Source: Aminobacter aminovorans (GTDB taxonomy: Bacteria; Pseudomonadota; Alphaproteobacteria; Rhizobiales; Rhizobiaceae). From it: a stretch of DNA of 64,000 nucleotides. Below are positions 7,142 to 15,878 of the stretch, piece after piece (position 1 is the first letter of the stretch; the number at the start of each line of letters is the position of its first letter). Location of the stretch: assembly GCF_900445235.1 (NCBI RefSeq), contig NZ_UFSM01000001.1:4665501-4729500 (forward strand), written 5' to 3'. The notes under the pieces are model-generated. The model searched no databases, was not told the origin of the DNA, and worked only from the letters and a program-made list of their open reading frames with translations. Position numbers and translations under genes: made by a program.

Positions 7142-8281
7142 CTATCGCGTCAGAACGACGCCGGCGTCGTTTCGGAATGAGATCCAGGCCTTGTCGTCCC
7201 AGCTCAGCGGGTCCTCGGTGGCGCGCGTCGCGTTGAGCGAGCTCGCCTTGACCACCTGGCCGTTGCCGAGTTGGACGTGGAAGATGGTCATGTCGCCAAG
7301 ATAGGCGATGTCATAGATTTCGCCTTCCATGACATTGTCGCCGGTTTCCGGCTTCTTCGACGAGACCTTGATCTTTTCGGGCCGGATGGCGAAGGCGACC
7401 TCGCTGCCGGCGGCAGCGTCACCGGCATTGGCCGTGCGGATGGTGACACCATTGGCGCTGGCGATTGTCGCGCCCGCGCCGTCGCGGTCGGCGACCTTGC
7501 CTTCGAACATGTTGATGTTGCCGACGAAGTCGGCGACGAAGCGCGAGCCCGGCGCTTCATAGACCTCGGCCGGTGTCGCCACCTGCATCACTTCGCCCTT
7601 GTCGAGAATGGCGATGCGGTCGGCCATCGTCATGGCCTCTTCCTGGTCGTGGGTGACGACGACGAAGGTCAGGCCCAGCGTCTGCTGCAGGTCCATCAGT
7701 TCGAACTGGGTTTCCTCACGCAGCTTCTTGTCGAGCGCGCCGAGCGGTTCATCGAGCAAAAGCACCTTGGGCCGCTTGGCCACTGCGCGGGCCAGTGCGA
7801 CGCGCTGGCGCTGGCCACCCGAAAGCTGGTGCGGCTTGCGTTTGGCGAACTGGCTGAGCTTGACCAGCTTGAGCATCTCGGCAACGCGGGTGTCGATATC
7901 GGCTTTGGGCATGCCGTCCTGCTTGAGGCCGAAGGCGATGTTCTGCTCGACCGTCATGTGCGGGAACAGCGCGTAGGACTGGAACATCATATTGACCGGC
8001 CGCCGGTAGGGCGGGATGCCGCGCAGGTCCTGACCATCGAGCATGATCTGGCCGGAGGTCGGTTCTTCGAAGCCGGCCAGCATGCGCAGCAGCGTCGACT
8101 TTCCGCAGCCCGAGGCGCCAAGCAGCGCGAAGAACTCGCGCTCGTAGATCGACAGAGACAGGTTGTTGACGGCGGTGAAGTCGCCGAACCTCTTGGTGAC
8201 GTCCTTGAATTGAATGTAGGGCTTGGCGTCTGGCTTGTTCCAGGGAGCAAACTCCCTGCGGATATTGCCGAGCGATTTCAT
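7142..8281 (-). CDS. potG: Putrescine ABC transporter ATPase PotG
   Basis: A 379-residue ATPase of the spermidine/putrescine type. The Walker A loop is GASGCGKSTLL, the signature LSGGQRQRVALARAVAKRP, the Walker B VLLLDEPLGALD and the switch histidine VVVTHDQEEAM. The C-terminal third (from about residue 285) is a TOBE-like beta domain. GAGAGGGAA just before the ATG at 8281 is a good ribosome site. The gene follows potF across a 65-base gap that holds a stable hairpin. Confidence 0.95.
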   Translation of the reverse strand: MKSLGNIRREFAPWNKPDAKPYIQFKDVTKRFGDFTAVNNLSLSIYEREFFALLGASGCGKSTLLRMLAGFEEPTSGQIMLDGQDLRGIPPYRRPVNMMFQSYALFPHMTVEQNIAFGLKQDGMPKADIDTRVAEMLKLVKLSQFAKRKPHQLSGGQRQRVALARAVAKRPKVLLLDEPLGALDKKLREETQFELMDLQQTLGLTFVVVTHDQEEAMTMADRIAILDKGEVMQVATPAEVYEAPGSRFVADFVGNINMFEGKVADRDGAGATIASANGVTIRTANAGDAAAGSEVAFAIRPEKIKVSSKKPETGDNVMEGEIYDIAYLGDMTIFHVQLGNGQVVKASSLNATRATEDPLSWDDKAWISFRNDAGVVLTR

Positions 8282-8311
8282 TTCCCTCTCCCACCTGCCC
8301 CTGATGCGAAA

Positions 8312-8332
8312 CCCGGCGCCGATGGCGCCGGG
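8312..8332 (-). promoter_or_regulatory. Intercistronic hairpin between potF and potG
   Basis: CCCGGCGCC (8312-8320) and GGCGCCGGG (8324-8332) form a perfect 9-bp stem with a 3-base loop and no T-run on the minus strand. After the binding-protein gene it probably stabilises the potF message and lowers downstream expression, as in many ABC operons. Confidence 0.55.
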
Positions 8333-8346
8333 CTCGTATGGCTGAA

Positions 8347-9447
8347 TTATTGTCCGGTGACGATCTTGGTCCAGCTGCGGGTCACCGCGCGCTGGGTCTT
8401 GGGATCGTAAGGCGGCACGGTGAAGAGCTTGGCGAGCGTCGCTTCGTCAGGATAGATCGCCGTATCGCTGGTGATCTCCTTGTCGATGAACTGCTGCGAT
8501 GCCTTGTTGCCGTTGGCGTAGAAGATGTAGTTCGAGGCCTTGGCCGCGACTTCCGGCTTCAGCATGTAGTTGATGAACTCGTGCGCCTCGGCGACATGCT
8601 GGGCATCGGCCGGGATCGCCATCTGGTCGAACCACATCTCGGCACCTTCCTTGGGGATGACGTAGTCGACGACGACGCCCTGATCCGCCTCCGCGGCGCG
8701 GTCGCGCGCCTGGAAGACGTCACCCGACCAGCCGACGGCCAGGCAGATGTCGCCATTGGCGAGCGCGTTGATGTATTCCGACGAATGGAACTTGCGGATC
8801 GACGGCCGCACCGCGAGCAAGGTCTCTTCCGCCTTGGACAGGTCGCCGAGTTCGGTCGACTGCGGCTTGAGCCCGAGATAATTCAGCGTGGTCGGGAAGA
8901 TGTCGGTTGGCGAATCCAGCACGTACACGCCGCAATCGGCCAGCTTGGCCAGTTGTTCCGGCTTGAAGACCACGTCCCAGCTGTCGATCTTGTCGATGCC
9001 GAGCGCTTCCTTGATCTTCTTCTGGTTATAGCCGATGCCCACCGTGCCCCACATGTAGTTGACCGAGTATTCGTTGCCCGGATCGTAGGCGGCGGTACGC
9101 GAGCTGACCACGTCCCAGACGTTCACCAGGTTGGGCAGCTTGGACTTGTCGAGCTTCTGGTAGACACCGGCCTGGATCTGGCGCGCCAGGAAGGGGCTGG
9201 CCGTCGGCACCACGACGTCGTAGCCGCTGCCACCGGCGAGCAGCTTGGTTTCAAGAATCTCATTCGAATCGTAGACGTCATAGACGACCTTGATGCCGGT
9301 CTCCTTGGTGAAGTCTTCGATGATCGTCGAGTCGATGTAATCGGACCAGTTATAGACGTTGACGACCCGCTCCTGGGCGCCGGCGGGGATTGTAAACACG
9401 GCGATAAGGGCTGACGCGGCGGTCAGCCAAAGCGCTCTACGGTTCAT
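8347..9447 (-). CDS. potF: Putrescine-binding periplasmic protein PotF
   Basis: A 366-residue periplasmic binding protein. It has a clear signal peptide (MNRRALWLTAASALIAVFTI, cleavage after PAGA or soon after), then the PotD/PotF fold starting VNVYNWSDYIDSTIIEDFTK. Family stretches include SGYDVVVPTASPFLARQIQ, VNYMWGTVGIGYNQKKI and MPADAQ-like segments near residue 270. The ATG at 9447 follows GGAGACTGCC, and the hydrophobic signal starts right there; a GTG/ATG further upstream would only add a charged leader. First gene of potFGHI; ligand specificity for putrescine is by family resemblance. Confidence 0.92.
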   Translation of the reverse strand: MNRRALWLTAASALIAVFTIPAGAQERVVNVYNWSDYIDSTIIEDFTKETGIKVVYDVYDSNEILETKLLAGGSGYDVVVPTASPFLARQIQAGVYQKLDKSKLPNLVNVWDVVSSRTAAYDPGNEYSVNYMWGTVGIGYNQKKIKEALGIDKIDSWDVVFKPEQLAKLADCGVYVLDSPTDIFPTTLNYLGLKPQSTELGDLSKAEETLLAVRPSIRKFHSSEYINALANGDICLAVGWSGDVFQARDRAAEADQGVVVDYVIPKEGAEMWFDQMAIPADAQHVAEAHEFINYMLKPEVAAKASNYIFYANGNKASQQFIDKEITSDTAIYPDEATLAKLFTVPPYDPKTQRAVTRSWTKIVTGQ

Positions 9448-9687
9448 GGCAGTCTCCTTTTGCGGACGCACCCGTCCCGGCGCATCCTGGTCCTGTACAA
9501 AAATCGAGTGTTGAAGGTAGCGCGCTCCCGCCAGCTCGCGGCTCGGCGCAAACGTTACGGCGATTTACATCTGCGGACACCGAAGCCCCGGCAGTGGAAC
9601 CTGGCAAGATACGCCTGTATTTTTGTTACCCTCGGGGTCAGCCTGCCCGCCGGACGGTAGTATTGTCAATGGTAAACAGTGGATTGC

Positions 9688-10644
9688 TCAATCCGGCATC
9701 GGCATGCCGGTGACGCCGGGTCTTTGCGGTTGCGCCTGGCGCCTGAATTCGAGCCCCAGATGCACAAGCAAAGCAACGAAAATAACAGCACCTCCGGCAA
9801 TGGTGCGAAGCGACGGCACTTCGGAATGAACGAGCCAGACCCAGATCGGCCCCAGCATCGGCTCGAACGTGCCGATCAGGGCGGCAACGGCGGCCGGGAT
9901 CAATCTTGCCCCGGTCGCAAAGAAGGCGAGGCCCAGCCCGAGATTGACGACGCCGAAGGCAAACAGGAACCCCATTTCGCGTGGCGTGACGGCAAAGGCA
10001 GAGGCCTGCGAGGCGGCAAAGGCTGCTGCGATCATGGTGCCCAGGCATGTGGCCGGCGTCATGCGCACATGCGAGAACCGGCGGGTGATGACGGTGGCGA
10101 TCGAAAACACCACCGCAATCAGCAAGGCGAGGCCGTCGCCGACAGGCGAAACCTGGCCGGTGAGCGACTCGGAGACCATGATCGCCACCCCCAGTATCAC
10201 CGCCAGGATCGCCACCCATGTCGCCAGCGCCACCCGCTCGCGAAAAAGCACCCAAGCAAAGAGCGCCGCCAGCAGAGGCACGCCGGCCTGCATCAGCAGC
10301 ACGTTGGCAACGGTGGTGTAGGCAAGGGCAATAACGAATGACGTCGAGGCGGTGGCAAAGCAGATGGCAACCAGCAGCCCGGGCAAGCCCATGCCACCGA
10401 ACAGCTGCAGCGTTCCGCGCAGGCCGTCGCGCCAGGCCATGAAGGCCAGAAGGAAAGCGGCGGCCCAGAACGAGCGCCAGAACACCACGGTCCAGATGTC
10501 GTCGATCTCGATGAAGCGCCCGATGGCGCCGCCGAGGCTCCACATCAACGCCGACAGGAACACCAGGGCTATGCCCAAACGCTCGTCCCGCCGCGAAACC
10601 TGCAGCGCATTGGCGTTGGAAAGCGGGACTGCCGGGTCTGTCAT
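9688..10644 (-). CDS. EamA/DMT-family transporter
   Basis: A 318-residue membrane protein with ten predicted helices in two EamA repeats. The first repeat starts LGIALVFLSALMWSLGG and the second around DGLALLIAVVFSIATVITRR. Proline and glycine stretches such as AYTTVANVLLMQAGVPLLAAL and ALIGTFEPMLGPIWVW are typical of the drug/metabolite exporter superfamily. The ATG at 10644 is preferred over a TTG at 10686. Substrate unknown; amino acid or metabolite efflux is usual. It stands alone. Confidence 0.85.
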   Translation of the reverse strand: MTDPAVPLSNANALQVSRRDERLGIALVFLSALMWSLGGAIGRFIEIDDIWTVVFWRSFWAAAFLLAFMAWRDGLRGTLQLFGGMGLPGLLVAICFATASTSFVIALAYTTVANVLLMQAGVPLLAALFAWVLFRERVALATWVAILAVILGVAIMVSESLTGQVSPVGDGLALLIAVVFSIATVITRRFSHVRMTPATCLGTMIAAAFAASQASAFAVTPREMGFLFAFGVVNLGLGLAFFATGARLIPAAVAALIGTFEPMLGPIWVWLVHSEVPSLRTIAGGAVIFVALLVHLGLEFRRQAQPQRPGVTGMPMPD

Positions 10645-10833
10645 GGCCTCAGTATCGATGACGTCGGGGCGACTGGATATGCTCAAAACGACTTGAAGCG
10701 GTCCAATTCGCTACCGCATCAACTCAGACGAAGCGAGGTCCAGCCCATGGCGATGGTTGTGGCAACCTAAGCCCCTGCAAACGATCACCGGCGGCAGTGT
10801 CGACGGACAATTTCACTGCGTGCGAATTTCCGC

Positions 10834-10864
10834 TTGACCTAAATATTAGTTGAGGTTTTACAGA
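10834..10864 (+). promoter_or_regulatory. SoxR-like operator within a 19-bp-spaced promoter
   Basis: The 18-bp dyad CCTAAATATTAGTTGAGG (10838-10855) follows the SoxR pattern CCTnAAnnnnnnTTnAGG. It lies between a -35 TTGACC (10834-10839) and a -10-like TACAGA (10859-10864), 19 bp apart; the overlong spacer is the hallmark of MerR/SoxR-activated promoters. It precedes the FMN reductase/MFS pair. No soxR gene is in the window. Confidence 0.6.
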
Positions 10865-10904
10865 AGCGGCTCCGACACGAAAAACAATATGGAGCTACCC
10901 GAAC

Positions 10905-11453
10905 ATGCCCCCGAAAATCAAGCTCGCCATCATCTATGGCAGCGCCCGCGAGGGCCGATTCTGCGATACCGTCGTCAACTGGGTCACTGCCGAGGTTGCG
11001 GGTCACCAGCAATTCACGATCGAGCTTGTCGATCCGCGCGACCTCGGCAGAAATCGCGCTGAGGTGGCCCGCCGCCTCGGCGACGCCGACGCCTTCATGG
11101 TGGTGACGCCGGAGTACAATCACGGCTACACCGCCGACCTCAAGGCGCTTATCGACGCGCACAGCATCCAGTGGCAGGCCAAGCCGCTGGCATTCGTCTC
11201 CTATGGCGGCATTTCGGGCGGGTTGCGGGCGATCGAACAGTTGCGCCTGGTGTTTGCCGAACTGCATGTCGTGGCAATCCGCGACACGGTCAGTTTCGCC
11301 AGCGCCTGGAGCAAGTTCGATCGCAACGGCACGCTGATGGACCCGCACGCCTCGCGCAAGGCGATGTCGGCGCTGCTTGCTCGCCTGCAATGGTGGGCGA
11401 TCAATCTGCGCGAGGCACGCGCCAACACGCCATATCTGGAGGTGGCCGCATGA
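10905..11453 (+). CDS. NADPH-dependent FMN reductase family protein
   Basis: A 182-residue flavodoxin-fold oxidoreductase. The phosphate loop IYGSAREGRFCD (residues 9-20), the flavin loop VVTPEYNHGYTADLKALID (about 66-84) and SYGGISGGLRAIEQLR (about 99-114) are the three FMN-binding motifs of the family. GGAG lies 10 bases before the ATG. Its TGA overlaps the ATG of the MFS gene (ATGA), so the two are translated together. Behind a SoxR-like box it is likely a quinone or redox-cycling drug reductase that pairs with efflux; this role is inferred. Confidence 0.88.
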   Translation: MPPKIKLAIIYGSAREGRFCDTVVNWVTAEVAGHQQFTIELVDPRDLGRNRAEVARRLGDADAFMVVTPEYNHGYTADLKALIDAHSIQWQAKPLAFVSYGGISGGLRAIEQLRLVFAELHVVAIRDTVSFASAWSKFDRNGTLMDPHASRKAMSALLARLQWWAINLREARANTPYLEVAA

Positions 11454-12691
11454 ACGCGCTGCAACAGGTTCGTGTCGCGGAAGCGGCTGCTGCACCCGAC
11501 CGGCTTGCCGGCCGCAACGTAACATTGCTTCTGATCAGCACGCTGACGATCATGTCGGGCGCAACGATTTCGCCGTCGCTGCCGGCGATCGAAAGCCATT
11601 TCGCCGGCAGTCCAGACGTCGAAATTCTGACAAGGCTCGTGCTGACGCTGCCAGCGCTGTCCATTGTCATCTGCGCCTCATTCGCCGGCGGGCTGGCCGA
11701 CCGCTTCGGCCGCCGGCCGCTGTTGATCGTTGCAGCGCTGCTCTATGGGCTGGGCGGTATGTCGGGGCTTTTGGCGGAGAGCCTGCCCACACTTCTCGTC
11801 GGACGCGCGCTGCTCGGCATTGCTGTTGCCGGCATCATGACGACGGCAACAGCGCTTGTCGGCGACTATTTCAGCGGACCGGCGCGTGATCGCTTCATGG
11901 GGTATCAGTCGGCATTCGTCGGCTTCGGCGGGCTGATCTTCCTGACCGGAGGCGGCATGCTCGCAGAACTGCACTGGCGTGCGCCCTTCGCCGTCTACGG
12001 CCTGTCGCTGCTGCTGATCCCGGCAGTCATCGCCTTCATCGACGAGCCGGTCCGCAGCCGCTTGCCGTCGTCGACCATTTCCACCCGAGCCTCGGCGGGC
12101 ACGGCATGGCTTGCAGTCTTCACCGTTTACATCGCGGCCATGCTCAACAGCGTCGCATTTTACCTGCTGCCGACCCAATTGCCGTTCCATCTCAATGCCA
12201 TGGGCATCGGTTCGCCGACGCTGGCTGGCCTTGCGATCGGGCTCAGCAGCCTGATCGGCGCGGTTGCCGCACTGGCCTATGCGCGCCTTCGCGCCAGCCT
12301 TGGCGTAATCGGCGTGTTCGGCCTCGCCTTTGGTTTGATGGCGACAGGCTACATCCTGCTGGGACTGGCGAACGCGCTGGTCATGGTCCTGCTGGCCGCC
12401 GCGGTGGTCGGCCTGGGCCTCGGCATCATGATGCCCAACATCGCGGCTGCGGCAATGGCGGCCGCGGCGCCCGAAGTGCGCGGACGTGTTGCAGGCGGCA
12501 TGACCGCCAGCATCTTCGCCGGGCATTTCATCTCGCCCTTCGCCAGCCAGCCGATGATCGCGGCATTCGGCTTTGCCAACACTTATCTCTATGCCGGGCT
12601 CGCTGTCGGCAGCATCGCTGTGCTCGGCGGAGCATCCGCAATCCTCCGCGCAAGCACCGACAGGTCAAACAGGGCGGGCCTCAAAGGCTAG
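11450..12691 (+). CDS. MFS efflux transporter
   Basis: A 413-residue major facilitator with 12 predicted helices. Motif A between helices 2 and 3 reads GGLADRFGRRPLL, and the N-half carries STLTIMSGATISPSLPAIE, typical of drug/proton antiporters. The start is the ATG overlapping the upstream TGA. The frame stays open upstream, but that part is inside the reductase gene. It is co-transcribed with the FMN reductase, so export of a redox-active compound is a reasonable guess. Confidence 0.87.
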   Translation: MNALQQVRVAEAAAAPDRLAGRNVTLLLISTLTIMSGATISPSLPAIESHFAGSPDVEILTRLVLTLPALSIVICASFAGGLADRFGRRPLLIVAALLYGLGGMSGLLAESLPTLLVGRALLGIAVAGIMTTATALVGDYFSGPARDRFMGYQSAFVGFGGLIFLTGGGMLAELHWRAPFAVYGLSLLLIPAVIAFIDEPVRSRLPSSTISTRASAGTAWLAVFTVYIAAMLNSVAFYLLPTQLPFHLNAMGIGSPTLAGLAIGLSSLIGAVAALAYARLRASLGVIGVFGLAFGLMATGYILLGLANALVMVLLAAAVVGLGLGIMMPNIAAAAMAAAAPEVRGRVAGGMTASIFAGHFISPFASQPMIAAFGFANTYLYAGLAVGSIAVLGGASAILRASTDRSNRAGLKG

Positions 12692-12707
12692 AGGCCCACC
12701 CTGCCTC

Positions 12708-13584
12708 CTACTTGGCCTGTTTTGCCAGCTTCAGCACTTCCGACAGAACGGCATCGTCGCCTGAAACATAGCTGGCGAAAGTCTGGGCGACTGGAACCGT
12801 GGGCAGCAGGGAACCTGCGGCGGTGCCGTAGAAATAGTTCGGCAGGAAACAGATGGTCAGCTGCGACAGCCGGCAGCCGTTTTCCCAGTCGTGGTAGGCG
12901 GTGGTGTCTCGGAACGCGACCTGGAGTTGGGCATGACCGTCGTGCCGCCCTCGCCCCACATCTGGCCGGCATCTCCCATTTCCTCGCCGACCAGCACGGC
13001 GCGCGCGCCGGCGTAGTACTTCAGCCGTGATGCGATGCTGATCGCCGCCGAGAAGGTATTGCCGCTGGTCAGGATGAAGATGCGGCCATTGGCTACGACC
13101 TCCGGCAGCAGGCGCGAAAAATCGGTGGCAAGCATGTAGTTGCCGCCCGGGCTGAACCTCAGGTCAACGACGGCATGCCTGATCTTGCGCTTGCCGGCCT
13201 CGGCAAGCACGTTGGCCAAATAGTCGGCCATCGGCGCCCCGTCCGCATCGCGGAACCGGTTGAGCTGGAGGTAGAGGATATCGTCGCCTCGAGGTAGCTG
13301 TGCCACGCGTTCTGATCAGGACGCGAGAGGTAGGGCGGCGTGACGCCTTCCAAAACATGGACCCAATGGGCGTCACTATTGTCAGTGGCAACCGGGCTGA
13401 GATCGCGCTTCGGCCACACGGTTCTCGTCGATGGCTCACCTTTATCCAGTTCGACTGCAAGCGTGCGCTCGATCTCGGTGCCGTCGGCCTTGCGGAAGCG
13501 AAACGCGCTCTCGTCCGCCTTGGCGGCGAGCTTGGACGCGTGGAGCAGTTCGGGCGAAATCATGAAATTCGGCGGGCCGGGCAT
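12708..13584 (-). pseudogene. S41-like peptidase gene broken by two frameshifts
   Basis: Three consecutive frames together make one protein-like sequence. The first is 13584 to about 13297 (MPGPPNFMISPELLHASKL up to NAWHSYL), the second to about 12932 (PRGDDILYLQLNRFRD, HAVVDLRFSPGGNYML, IFILTSGNTFSAAISIASRL), the third to the stop at 12708 (QVAFRDTTAYHDWENGC to LKLAKQAK). The middle part is the S41/tail-specific protease core, with the usual serine position in NTFSAAI. Each switch equals loss of one base. The N-terminus also looks short. Either a pseudogene or base-calling errors. Confidence 0.65.
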
Positions 13585-13812
13585 CAGAACTACTCATGTG
13601 AACCTCCAAACACTGGGGCGCCCGGTCTCGGTGAGCACATGGGGCGGCGCACGCGACCTTCAATTACATGCCAAGTCAACCACGCGTCGTGGCCCAACGG
13701 GGTGAAACGGATCGGCAAGGTTTGTCCCGGATAAAGCCGGGCAAACTCTGGATCTGCGCGTCGCGCCTTCCGAAAACGACCCGAGTTTCGGCCGACGCGC
13801 AAGGAACCCTTC

Positions 13813-15870
13813 ATGCTGACCGTACTCAACTGCCTCGTCACCGCCCACGACTACCGTTTTGTCGCCGCCGCCCTGGCCATCTGCGCGCTCGGCTGCGTGG
13901 TGTCGATGCGCCTGTTCGCCCGCGCCCGTAACGTCAGGCGTGCCAAGCACGCGGCTTTCGTCGTCATGGCTGGCCTCGCCGGCGGCATGACGATCTGGAC
14001 GACACATTTCCTGGCGATGCTGGGCTTCATCCCCGATGTCGAGCACGGCTTCGAACCCAACTTCACCGTGCTGTCGCTGGCCTTCGCCATCGCCACCTCG
14101 ATGGCCGGCTTCCTCATCGCCGCCAGCCGGGAACGCGACTGGATGATCGAGGCCGGCGGCGCAGTCATCGGCGCCGGCATCGCGTTGATGCATTTCACCG
14201 GCATGCGCGGTTTCGTGGTCGCCGGAACGATCAGCTACGATCCGTCCTTCGTAGCCTTTTCCATCGCAGCGGGTGCAGCACTCGGCATGCTGGCAACCAA
14301 CCGCGTGGCGCGCGGAACCAGCCGCGACAGCCAGTATGCCGGCATGGCCGCGCTGATCCTGGGCATCGGCATGATGCACTTCACCGCCATGGGTGCGGTG
14401 CAGATCACGCCCGACCCGCGTGTGGTGGTCCCCAGCCAGATGATGACCGACAGCGTGCTGGCGATCCTGGTTGTCCTGGTGACAGTACTCGTGGTGATGC
14501 TCGGCGCGGTGACCCATCTCGCCGAGGAGCAGGGCCAGCAGGACGCCGTCGCCCACTTCCGGCACCTGGCCATGCATGATCCGCTGACCGGCTTGCCCAA
14601 CCGCGCCGCCGTTCGTGACGAACTGCCGATGCGCCTGAAGCAGGCGGGCGGCACCTCGCTGGCACTCATTGCGATCGATCTCAATCGCTTCAAGGAAATC
14701 AACGACGTCTACGGCCATGCAGCCGGCGACGCAGTGCTGGTCCAGACCACGGCGAGGATGCGCGCAGCGCTGATCGACGGCGAGTTCTTCGCCCGTATCG
14801 GCGGCGACGAGTTCATCGCGGTAAAGCCGTTCACCCGTGCAAACGAGGTCGAGGAATTCGCGGCGCGCATCAGCGATGCCTTCTCGCGCCCCAACGAACT
14901 GGGCAAGGGCCGCTTCTCGACCAGCGCCAGCATCGGCATTTCGGTCTATCCCAAGGACGGCGACAGCGTCGACGAACTGACGACACGCGCCGACCTCGCC
15001 ATGTACCGTTCCAAGAAGCTGCAGGACGGCACCTGGTGCTGGTATGACGCCGACGCCGACGAGGACGGTCGACGCCGCGGCCAGATCGCCATCGGCCTGC
15101 GTAGCGCCATCGCCGATGGTGCGCTGCGCCTGGTCTACCAGCCGCAAATCTCGATGAAGAAGCGCCAGTTGCTCGGCTTCGAAGCGCTGCTGCGCTGGTC
15201 CAGCCCGCAGCTCGGCGAGGTCTCGCCTGCCGACTTCATTCCGGTCGCCGAGCAGACCGGCATCATCGTCGAGATCGGCGACTGGGTGCTGATGCAGGCA
15301 TGCCATGAGGCGACGCAGTGGCCGGCGCCCACAGGCGTTGCGGTCAATGTTTCGCCGGTCCAGCTGATGCGTCCCAATTTCGCCGAACGGCTGACCGAAA
15401 TCCTTGATGAGACGGGACTGGAGCCAACGCGGCTCGAGATCGAGATCACCGAAACCATGCTGATCGACAATCCGGGCCAGGCCCTGCTCGTGCTGCGCAA
15501 GATCAAGGCGCTCGGGGTCCGCGTCGCCATGGACGATTTCGGCACCGGCTACTCGTCCCTGTCGACGCTGTTTTCCTTCCCCTTCGACAAGATCAAGGTC
15601 GATCGCAGCTTCCTCAACGCACTTGGCCGTCAGGCGCAGGCCACCAGCGTCATCGAAACGGTCATCGAACTCGGCCACAAGCTGTCGATCCCGGTTCTGG
15701 CCGAGGGCGTCGAGACGGATTTCCAGGCGGCGTTCCTCAAGGACCGACGCTGCGACGAAGCACAGGGTTTTCTCTATGGCAGGCCCGTGGACTCCACCAC
15801 CGCACATGCACTCGCTCAGTCGGGCACCTGGCAGGACGACAACGCAGCGCTCGGCAAGCTGAGCGCCTGA
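13813..15870 (+). CDS. MHYT-GGDEF-EAL cyclic-di-GMP signalling protein
   Basis: A 685-residue inner-membrane protein. The N-terminal 240 residues form about seven membrane helices with three MHYT-type motifs (THFLAML, MHFTGM, MHFTAM), a proposed metal-based gas sensor. The GGDEF domain has an intact active site (RIGGDEF, G330-F334) but no RxxD inhibitory site in front of it. The EAL domain keeps the catalytic residues: EALLRW at E457, NVSPVQ, EITETML, MDDFGTGYSSLS, KIKVDRSF and EGVET. It may make and degrade c-di-GMP; intact EAL residues suggest at least phosphodiesterase activity. AAGGAA lies 6-12 bases before the ATG. Confidence 0.95.
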   Translation: MLTVLNCLVTAHDYRFVAAALAICALGCVVSMRLFARARNVRRAKHAAFVVMAGLAGGMTIWTTHFLAMLGFIPDVEHGFEPNFTVLSLAFAIATSMAGFLIAASRERDWMIEAGGAVIGAGIALMHFTGMRGFVVAGTISYDPSFVAFSIAAGAALGMLATNRVARGTSRDSQYAGMAALILGIGMMHFTAMGAVQITPDPRVVVPSQMMTDSVLAILVVLVTVLVVMLGAVTHLAEEQGQQDAVAHFRHLAMHDPLTGLPNRAAVRDELPMRLKQAGGTSLALIAIDLNRFKEINDVYGHAAGDAVLVQTTARMRAALIDGEFFARIGGDEFIAVKPFTRANEVEEFAARISDAFSRPNELGKGRFSTSASIGISVYPKDGDSVDELTTRADLAMYRSKKLQDGTWCWYDADADEDGRRRGQIAIGLRSAIADGALRLVYQPQISMKKRQLLGFEALLRWSSPQLGEVSPADFIPVAEQTGIIVEIGDWVLMQACHEATQWPAPTGVAVNVSPVQLMRPNFAERLTEILDETGLEPTRLEIEITETMLIDNPGQALLVLRKIKALGVRVAMDDFGTGYSSLSTLFSFPFDKIKVDRSFLNALGRQAQATSVIETVIELGHKLSIPVLAEGVETDFQAAFLKDRRCDEAQGFLYGRPVDSTTAHALAQSGTWQDDNAALGKLSA

Positions 15871-15878
15871 TCCGGCGC

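Noticed and set aside
9448..9687. Gene or riboswitch in the 240-base gap between potF and the EamA gene
   Set aside because: Only promoter-like AT-rich pieces are seen; no ORF with a ribosome site and no known riboswitch core.
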